DNA of 9,263 nt from Oribacterium parvum (GTDB lineage: Bacteria; Bacillota; Clostridia; Lachnospirales; Lachnospiraceae). The translations under genes were made by a program, and so were the position numbers. This document shows, piece by piece, positions 6,719 to 9,263 of the stretch; position 1 is the first letter of the stretch, and each line of letters starts with the position of its first letter. The stretch covers positions 1 to 9,263 of the forward strand of contig CALIEL010000421.1 of NCBI GenBank assembly GCA_938022235.1, written 5' to 3'. The notes below the pieces were generated by a model. It saw nothing but the letters and a program-made list of their open reading frames with translations. It was not told the origin of the DNA and ran no database searches.

Positions 6719-7047
6719 CTGTATGGCAACGCATCATCATCATAGCGCTTTGTATTCTGGGCACCATGCTGACCCGCTTTTTGCCCTTTATCTTATTTCA
6801 AAAAAATACACCCAAAACAGTGCAATATCTGGGAAAGGCTCTGCCTCCCGCAAGCTTTGCTCTGCTTTTGGTGTATTGTCTTCGTAATGTTCAGTTATTT
6901 AGTGGAAACCATGGACTGCCGGAGTTTCTTTCTCTTGGGCTAACCATCCTGATGCATTGTTGGAAGCGGAATATGCTGCTTTCCATCTTCTCCGGCACCC
7001 TCCTGTATATGCTGTTTCAACAGGGAATTTTGGCTTTGCCGTTTTAA
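6715..7047 (+). CDS. azlD: AzlD family branched-chain amino acid exporter, small subunit
   Basis: A 110-residue membrane protein of the AzlD/YgaH family, partner of AzlC. It shows the expected run of hydrophobic helices: 5-28 with the signature MLTRFLPFILF (18-28), about 45-60 after the GKALPPASFALLLVYCLR segment (40-57), about 70-83, and 87-108. The HCWKRNMLLSIFSGTLLYML stretch (81-100) matches the conserved tail of the family. It starts inside the azlC stop (ATGA, 6715-6718), so expression is coupled and stoichiometric. It ends 30 bases before the end of the convergent gene on the minus strand. Confidence 0.92.
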   Translation: MTVWQRIIIIALCILGTMLTRFLPFILFQKNTPKTVQYLGKALPPASFALLLVYCLRNVQLFSGNHGLPEFLSLGLTILMHCWKRNMLLSIFSGTLLYMLFQQGILALPF

Positions 7048-7057
7048 AAATAACACT

Positions 7058-7079
7058 TAGCAAAAGGCTATTCTTCTTT
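7058..7079 (+). terminator. Weak terminator-like hairpin after azlD
   Basis: TAGC (7058-7061) and GCTA (7067-7070) form a 4-bp stem with a 5-base loop, followed by the T-rich TTCTTCTTT. It lies between convergent genes. On the opposite strand the same stem is followed by a T-rich stretch, so it could serve both genes. The stem is short, so this is a tentative call. Confidence 0.25.
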
Positions 7080-7659
7080 AAAGATAGCGATTATCAATTG
7101 CTCTACTCATGTAAGCGCCTTTTTTGAAAAATCCGCCTTCCTTTAGGCCCCAAGCAATTGCTGAACAGGCAAGCTCTTCTTTAGCATTCATTTTCGCACT
7201 TAGAGAGGTGAGGACTATCCCTTGGGGGAACAGCTGTGCACTCAGGTATTCATACAGCCTATCTGCCTCTCCCTTCTCCACCAGCTTCGTAAGATAAGCA
7301 GGATTGGTATCCCACCATTCAGATGCCTTACAGAAGGATGCACTGGCACGCATTTCTCCAGTAGAGAGCTTCTCTGCGCAAAGCGTACGCAAATTTTCCA
7401 GCTGTGCCTCCTCTATCACACTATTTGTAATCGAATAAGCATAGTACGCACAAGCCAGACCTTCATCTTCAGCTTCCTTTAAAAGGTAAAGATTCGAAAC
7501 GCCCCTATTCTTGTATTTCTTCCACTTTGCGGCAATATCATGAAATACCTTTCCACTATAACGATTAGAACTTCCCTGCTCTAAGGCTTCTTCCAATGCA
7601 GGAAGATCCACCTCTTTCTTTTCCCAATCATCAATCAAATTATACTGTAGCTCTGCCAT
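7078..7659 (-). CDS. Hypothetical helical cytoplasmic protein
   Basis: A 193-residue protein I do not recognise. The frame extends to an ATG at 7713, but I place the start at the ATG at 7659, which has a GGGAGG ribosome binding site (7666-7671). The upstream ATG has no such site and overlaps the -10 of the predicted promoter. The protein has no signal peptide or membrane segment. It is charged and probably mostly helical, with Trp-rich patches (DDWEKKE near the start, AAKWKKYKNRG, ASEWWDTNPAYL) and repeated short helices containing Ala, Glu and Leu that recall a helical-repeat fold. It ends in AYMSRAIDNRYL. It is convergent with azlD and divergent from the antitoxin-like gene, with which it shares a 220-base control region. 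No function can be assigned. Confidence 0.7.
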   Translation of the reverse strand: MAELQYNLIDDWEKKEVDLPALEEALEQGSSNRYSGKVFHDIAAKWKKYKNRGVSNLYLLKEAEDEGLACAYYAYSITNSVIEEAQLENLRTLCAEKLSTGEMRASASFCKASEWWDTNPAYLTKLVEKGEADRLYEYLSAQLFPQGIVLTSLSAKMNAKEELACSAIAWGLKEGGFFKKGAYMSRAIDNRYL

Positions 7660-7711
7660 CCTCTTCCTCCCAATCTTTAAGTAAAGCACAAGACAAATTC
7701 CTTTACTTTTC

Positions 7712-7739
7712 ATTGTATTGCGAAAATCATAAATTACAA
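7712..7739 (-). promoter_or_regulatory. Predicted promoter of the hypothetical gene at 7078-7659
   Basis: On the minus strand, TTGTAA (7734-7739) and TACAAT (7712-7717) are separated by 16 bases. The -10 matches 5 of 6 consensus bases and the -35 matches 4 of 6. It lies about 50 bases upstream of the ATG at 7659. Confidence 0.5.
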
Positions 7740-7785
7740 GATGAAGTCAGCTATATGTGCCTACAGACTTTGAATAGAGTAAAGA

Positions 7786-7806
7786 TTTTGTCAGACTTTG
7801 ACAAAA
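7786..7806. promoter_or_regulatory. Perfect palindromic operator candidate between divergent genes
   Basis: TTTTGTCA (7786-7793) and TGACAAAA (7799-7806) form a perfect 8+8 bp inverted repeat with a 5-base centre. A third half-site TGACAAAA lies at 7846-7853, between the predicted -10 and the start of the antitoxin-like gene. A separate 10-base direct repeat, CAGACTTTGA, occurs at 7764-7773 and 7792-7801. The palindrome abuts the -35 of the plus-strand promoter, a position suited to repression. As a transcript hairpin it has no T-run after it on the plus strand. Confidence 0.6.
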
Positions 7807-7808
7807 GA

Positions 7809-7837
7809 TTGTGTATTCTTGGGATAAAGACTATACT
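7809..7837 (+). promoter_or_regulatory. Predicted promoter of the antitoxin-like gene
   Basis: TTGTGT (7809-7814) and TATACT (7832-7837) are separated by 17 bases; the -10 matches 5 of 6 consensus bases. A perfect TTGACA at 7798-7803 lies inside the palindrome but has no well-spaced -10. The promoter is bracketed by the palindrome on one side and a TGACAAAA half-site on the other. Confidence 0.5.
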
Positions 7838-7879
7838 ACAAAAAATGACAAAACGCTTTGAACGACAATGAGGATCAAT

Positions 7880-8314
7880 ATGAAAATCAGTAGTGACTAT
7901 ACATCAAATAGAGCATGGTTAAGAGATGTAGTGGGCAATCAGCCGATGATTTTACGCTCTGTCTCCGCCTTGGAATATTTGCAGCTCTTTGTGGGCTACT
8001 TTTCAGAAAACAAGGTGGAGGTTTATGCCTTGGAGGAAAGTTCGGAAGAAAATATCCGATGCTATATCATAGAAGATTTGGAAGCTATAGAGTATATACG
8101 TTTTGAAAATGTTCTTTGTTCCAGTCCAAGCCAGGCTGTAAATGATATGCTTTCCGATTTTGAGCATAGCGATGAAACTGCTCTTGTAGAAGCTTTGAGC
8201 AAATATTACTATTCCCATGAAGAAAGCTTTAGCGGATTAAATATCAAAAAAGAAAACCAAAAGCGATTTGAAGAACTAAAGGACTGGGCTATAAACTATT
8301 TTGAGGTAGGTTGA
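7880..8314 (+). CDS. Antitoxin-like protein of unknown function
   Basis: A 144-residue soluble, acidic protein. I prefer the ATG at 7880 to the in-frame ATG at 7868 because GAGGA (7870-7874) sits 5 bases upstream of it, whereas 7868 has no ribosome binding site. It begins MKISSDYTSNRAWLRDVVGN, continues with MILRSVSALEYLQLFVGYFS and a central beta-like part (VEVYALEE, IRCYIIEDLEAIEYIRF), then VLCSSPSQAVNDMLSDFEHS and a helical tail with ALVEALSKYYY and FEELKDWAINYFEVG. The middle (a strand, then SPSQAVNDML) recalls the non-HTH half of AbiEi-type type IV antitoxins, but I see no N-terminal winged helix. A palindrome-flanked promoter and a broken gene immediately downstream fit an autoregulated antitoxin. 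This is inference; the family is not firmly recognised. Confidence 0.7.
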   Translation: MKISSDYTSNRAWLRDVVGNQPMILRSVSALEYLQLFVGYFSENKVEVYALEESSEENIRCYIIEDLEAIEYIRFENVLCSSPSQAVNDMLSDFEHSDETALVEALSKYYYSHEESFSGLNIKKENQKRFEELKDWAINYFEVG

Positions 8315-8319
8315 ATGAA

Positions 8320-8442
8320 ATGACTAAGCAAGAAGAGATTTATTCCTAGCTTTTACGATTCCTCGAGCCATTTTACAACGATAATCCAAAGTCCAACTCC
8401 GTTTGGGACAATGATAAAAAGGAATGGTCTGGCAATATCTAA
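8320..8442 (+). pseudogene. Broken start of a partner gene with in-frame amber codon
   Basis: An ATG at 8320, 5 bases after the stop of the antitoxin-like gene, opens a frame reading MTKQEEIYS, then TAG (8347-8349). The same frame then continues as LLRFLEPFYNDNPKSNS followed by VWDNDKKEWSGNI, ending at TAA (8440-8442). Both halves look like protein, and the spacing is that of a co-transcribed second gene. This suggests a nonsense-mutated and truncated remnant of the antitoxin-like gene's partner. A change of CAG to TAG would give this stop by a single transition. The original family is unknown to me. It could instead be a 9-residue leader-like ORF, which I think is less likely. Confidence 0.45.
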
Positions 8443-8477
8443 TTACACTTAAAGCATGCACAATAATAGAACTGCCT

Positions 8478-9263
8478 CTACATTAAGTTCAGTTCACGGA
8501 AGAGTTTTTTTCTGTAGCGTTTATCCTTTGAAGCTTTTTTGATATCTTCCAGTCTGCCACTTTCCGCTAAAATACCCATTAATTGTGCTAATTTCTCACT
8601 GCCTTCTTCTCTGCCTTCTTCTCTGCCTTCTTCTAGGGCAGCTTGGCGATAACGTTCTAAAAGAATATTCATATTTTTGTCTCCCTTCTGCATAAAGTCT
8701 GTAGATTTAAGTTCTGCTACTCTTTTGGACAGTATTGTCGAATGCATTTGCTTGGGATTGTTGGCATGAAAATCTTCTGCCAGTCTTCCCAAGCTATTAT
8801 TTTCTATTTTCGAGGTATTAAAGTATATAATATAAGAGTCATCATCAAAGGGCTGGCCATTTTCTTTAATGATTCTTTCAATATGATAAGATTGTAGTCC
8901 TCGTTTGAAAATATCTTTAGCTGTAATAAATATAACATATGTTTTAGGTAATTGCTTGAAATTTTGTCCTTTCTTTAGAGAATGAATGTCTATTAGACTG
9001 GCGTGAAATCTAGCTCGTTTCGGGATTGCTTCTTGAGAATCATTTTGGATTTCAATGTTATATAGATTGTGCTCTTTGTCCTCGCAGTAACAATCCAAGA
9101 CAAGAGAATGTCCATGAATATTGGGAGTGTCTTTCTGAATACATTGATCTTTCAAACGTAAAGAATCATTTTCCATAATAACTTGTAAAATAAATTCGGT
9201 GCATTGCTTATCCTGCAATACGATTTTGATAAAGATATCATCCATAAGAGTTAGGGATGATAT
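8478..9263 (-). CDS. Rpn family PD-(D/E)XK nuclease, 5' end outside the window
   Basis: A protein of the Rpn / 'PD-(D/E)XK nuclease family transposase' group, whose characterised relatives are DNA endonucleases promoting RecA-independent recombination. Numbering from the ATG at 9245, the catalytic core is visible: D51 in LVLDCYCED, then YNIEIQ with E65 and Q67. RARFHASLIDIHSLKKGQNF and the KTYVIFITAKDIF strand follow. The C-terminal tail ALEEGREEGREEGSEKLAQL, with repeated EEGR units, is characteristic. No stop precedes the ATG at 9245 before the window edge: the frame reads ISSLTL before MDDIF. Family members typically carry 'LTLMDD' inside their N-terminus, so the true start probably lies beyond 9263 and this entry is 5'-partial. 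There is no clear ribosome binding site before 9245. These genes are often multicopy and horizontally spread. Confidence 0.85.
   Translation of the reverse strand: MSSLTLMDDIFIKIVLQDKQCTEFILQVIMENDSLRLKDQCIQKDTPNIHGHSLVLDCYCEDKEHNLYNIEIQNDSQEAIPKRARFHASLIDIHSLKKGQNFKQLPKTYVIFITAKDIFKRGLQSYHIERIIKENGQPFDDDSYIIYFNTSKIENNSLGRLAEDFHANNPKQMHSTILSKRVAELKSTDFMQKGDKNMNILLERYRQAALEEGREEGREEGSEKLAQLMGILAESGRLEDIKKASKDKRYRKKLFRELNLM
8601..8636. repeat. 12-bp in-frame tandem repeat in the Rpn gene
   Basis: The unit GCCTTCTTCTCT (plus strand) is present at 8601-8612 and 8613-8624, with a third copy at 8625-8636 differing in its last two bases. On the coding strand each unit adds four residues (EGRE), so changes in copy number keep the frame. 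Confidence 0.85.

Noticed and set aside
7713..7713. Upstream ATG for the hypothetical gene ending at 7078
   Set aside because: It falls in the predicted -10 element and has no ribosome binding site; the ATG at 7659 has GGGAGG.
7598..7871. Plus-strand frame crossing the divergent control region
   Set aside because: It overlaps the coding start of the minus-strand gene and both promoters, and has no ribosome binding site.
8003..8218. Minus-strand frame opposite the antitoxin-like gene
   Set aside because: Antisense shadow; the plus-strand gene has the promoter and ribosome binding site.
8601..8636. CRISPR-like repeat array
   Set aside because: The units are 12 bp, directly abutting without spacers, and encode an in-frame protein repeat.

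Overview
The window reads as chromosomal DNA of a low-to-moderate GC Gram-positive anaerobe. Strong AGGAGG-type ribosome binding sites, a LAAC lipobox lipoprotein, an AzlCD exporter, a DUF3791 protein and a zinc-ribbon/LRR membrane protein together suggest Lachnospiraceae or a near relative. The genus is not determined; this placement is inferred from protein style, not from a marker gene.

Positions 1-2951 (all minus strand) hold a small-molecule uptake and processing region. An MFS permease gene with a recognisable promoter is followed by an M20-family amidohydrolase. The amidohydrolase stop overlaps (ATGA) the start of a lipoprotein gene that leaves the window at position 1. That lipoprotein looks like the substrate-binding component of a BMP/PnrA-type ABC transporter. 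A plausible reading is import of an amide or conjugate followed by its hydrolysis.

Positions 3003-5638 (minus strand) hold two small genes and one large one. The small genes are a DUF3791 protein and a 73-residue acidic companion, expressed from their own extended -10 promoter. In related bacteria such small proteins commonly sit beside a DUF3990 (ADP-ribosyltransferase-like) gene, which is absent here. Just upstream is a 676-residue protein with a cytoplasmic zinc ribbon, one membrane helix and a long leucine-rich-repeat ectodomain.

Positions 5639-5998 are a 360-base divergent spacer. It contains three copies of AGACTATT and a start-less open frame that looks like a gene relic. It is followed on the plus strand by the overlapping azlC-azlD pair for branched-chain amino acid export.

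Positions 7078-9263 look like accessory DNA: an unrecognised helical protein (minus), a divergent promoter region with a perfect 8+8 bp palindrome, a 144-residue antitoxin-like protein (plus), the broken start of a co-oriented partner gene carrying an in-frame amber codon, and a 5'-truncated Rpn/PD-(D/E)XK nuclease (minus) with a 12-bp in-frame tandem repeat. The best candidate for something undescribed is the 7.7-8.45 kb locus, with the DUF3791 pair and the zinc-ribbon/LRR protein next.
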